Assembly (NCBI GenBank): GCA_016735355.1
Contig: JAERRQ010000233.1
Location: 1 to 6,126, forward strand
Length of the DNA: 6,126 nucleotides
Direction of reading: 5' to 3'
DNA from: Desulfobacterales bacterium
GTDB lineage: Bacteria; Desulfobacterota; Desulfobacteria; Desulfobacterales; BuS5
Shown: one piece after another, positions 5,703 to 6,126 of the stretch
Position numbering within the stretch: the stretch's first letter is position 1
Layout: every line of letters starts with the position of its first letter
Made by a program: the position numbers and the translations under genes
The notes under the pieces: model-generated
What the model was told of the DNA's origin: nothing
Seen by the model: only the letters and a program-made list of their open reading frames with translations
Databases searched by the model: none

Positions 5703-5822
5703 ATGAAAAAAGTGCAGCTTTTATTTGATGGGGGTTTTAAAAAAATTGCTGCCAAAATATATCAAAAAGTGATCACGCAAGAAGCCGCTTTCTGGTTTAA
5801 AGATGCCGAAAAATTGTCGTGA
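5703..5822 (+). CDS. possible 39-residue ORF, unrecognised
   Basis: The frame reads MKKVQLLFDGGFKKIAAKIY and then QKVITQEAAFWFKDAEKLS before TGA. The composition (amphipathic, Lys-rich, with Phe/Trp) is protein-like. However, there is no Shine-Dalgarno before the ATG, and an in-frame TAG lies 18 nt upstream. It may be a fragment of a larger lost gene or chance. A 10-bp inverted repeat (TATTTTGGCA at 5691-5700, complement at 5750-5759) spans its start. It is the only candidate gene in the 383-bp stretch 5592-5974, which otherwise shows only AT-rich DNA and short palindromes. Confidence 0.22.
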   Translation: MKKVQLLFDGGFKKIAAKIYQKVITQEAAFWFKDAEKLS

Positions 5823-5837
5823 TTCAGTACGGAGTAG

Positions 5838-5855
5838 AGTGCAATGCACTATAAT
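5838..5855 (+). promoter_or_regulatory. palindrome AGTGCAATGCACT abutting a TATAAT box
   Basis: AGTGCA-A-TGCACT (5838-5850) is a perfect inverted repeat with a one-base centre. It overlaps a perfect TATAAT (5850-5855) on the strand of the downstream gene at 6095. No recognisable -35 box lies 16-18 nt upstream, so this would need an activator or be chance. The spacing of an operator over a -10 box is what makes it worth listing. Confidence 0.25.
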
Positions 5856-5966
5856 AATTATTAGGAAGGACGCTTAAAAAATTCATTCACGGATATTGAG
5901 CTTAGAGCCCGGTATATTTTCGTCGGCTAATTGGTAAGCACTTGCGATTCATATGGGGGTACCTGG

Positions 5967-5977
5967 AAGGAGGTGAT
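5967..5977 (+). promoter_or_regulatory. extended Shine-Dalgarno AAGGAGGTGAT
   Basis: Eleven bases are complementary to the usual bacterial 16S rRNA 3' end. The ATG at 5976 overlaps this site and is too close to be the best start for it. A start 5-8 nt after AGGAGG would fall at about 5979-5982, where the sequence is ATA. It marks the beginning of a translated unit whose exact start is uncertain. Confidence 0.5.
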
Positions 5978-6098
5978 GGATAAAAAGACAGGTTGCGAAA
6001 GGTCTTTTCAAAGGTACTGCAGCATCATTGGAAAAATTTACAAAAGAGGGATAACAAAGCAAGTTAAAGAATACGAAAAACAAGGAGAAAAAAAATGA
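5976..6098 (+). CDS. possible 40-residue leader ORF overlapping the next gene by ATGA
   Basis: From ATG 5976 the frame reads MDKKTGCERSFQRYCSIIGK and continues, Lys-rich, to a TGA at 6096-6098. That stop overlaps the ATG at 6095 in the arrangement ATGA typical of coupled translation. The extended Shine-Dalgarno just upstream supports translation here. A competing frame from the ATA at 5980 reads KRQVAKGLFKGTAASLEKFT and then KEG before TAA (6052-6054). It has the more protein-like composition and a better spacing to the Shine-Dalgarno, but lacks a normal start codon. One of the two is likely real or recently was. No family is recognised. Confidence 0.35.
   Translation: MDKKTGCERSFQRYCSIIGKIYKRGITKQVKEYEKQGEKK
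6082..6087 (+). promoter_or_regulatory. Shine-Dalgarno AAGGAG for the gene at 6095
   Basis: AAGGAG lies seven A-rich bases before ATG 6095, an ideal spacing, and fixes the start of the last gene of the window. Confidence 0.75.
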
Positions 6099-6126
6099 AG
6101 AATCAAAGGATTGTAATGGCATTGTT
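6095..6126 (+). CDS. start of a gene, probably exported protein, cut by window
   Basis: Only MKNQRIVMAL plus part of one codon is visible. A basic start followed by hydrophobic residues suggests the beginning of a signal peptide or membrane anchor, but ten residues cannot settle this. The start is well supported by AAGGAG at 6082-6087. It overlaps the stop of the possible leader ORF (5976-6098). No function can be given. Confidence 0.6.
   Translation, partial: MKNQRIVMAL

Noticed and set aside
5697..5720. TGGCAC resembling the -24 element of a sigma-54 promoter.
   Set aside because: No TTGC-type -12 element at the required distance.
5921..5966. tRNA-like stretch resembling a D-arm (GGCTAATTGGTAAGC) followed by an anticodon-like loop.
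   Set aside because: No T-arm (GGTTCGA) and no matching acceptor stem; the anticodon stem does not pair.

Overview
The window reads as a Deltaproteobacterial (Desulfobacterota, probably Desulfobacterales-like) chromosome segment. The basis is family knowledge only: purH is split into two adjacent genes, an MFS lipid transporter is fused to a PlsC domain, a DUF4124-type lytic transglycosylase is present, and the right-hand third is AT-rich and full of decayed mobile DNA. No 16S rRNA or other firm taxonomic marker is present.

Left and centre (1-4858) are read on the minus strand, in transcription order from right to left. First comes the C-terminal remnant of an unrecognised gene (4652-4858). 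It is followed 5 nt later by the IMP cyclohydrolase half of PurH (3960-4646) and 22 nt later by the AICAR transformylase half (2687-3937). One nt further is a wrecked N-terminal fragment of a dihydrolipoamide-dehydrogenase-like flavoprotein (2335-2685). A secreted lytic transglycosylase (1755-2348) starts inside the end of that wreck. After an intergenic stretch holding a 204-bp miniature inverted-repeat element comes an MFS transporter fused to an acyltransferase domain, cut by the window edge (1-1364). The two purH genes do the last two steps of IMP synthesis. The transglycosylase and the lipid transporter/acyltransferase are cell-envelope genes.

Right part (4859-6126) is read on the plus strand and is mostly debris. 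It holds a transposase-like N-terminal remnant with an in-frame stop, joined to a DruA/DUF4338-like motif (4884-5207), and a second miniature inverted-repeat element of 221 bp (5371-5591). Several short hairpins and two possible tiny ORFs follow, and then the well-formed start of a plus-strand gene at 6095.

The strongest unexpected signal is the pair of non-coding elements at 1529-1732 and 5371-5591. Both have terminal inverted repeats beginning GTAA, and each is flanked by an 8-bp direct repeat (one perfect, one 7/8). Those are the hallmarks I recall for the IS66 family, and an IS66-like transposase N-terminus lies in the same window. Other notable points are an isoleucine in place of the catalytic histidine of the PlsC HX4D motif, the 2-nt duplication that breaks the flavoprotein, and a candidate promoter inside the transposon remnant that points into the purH genes.
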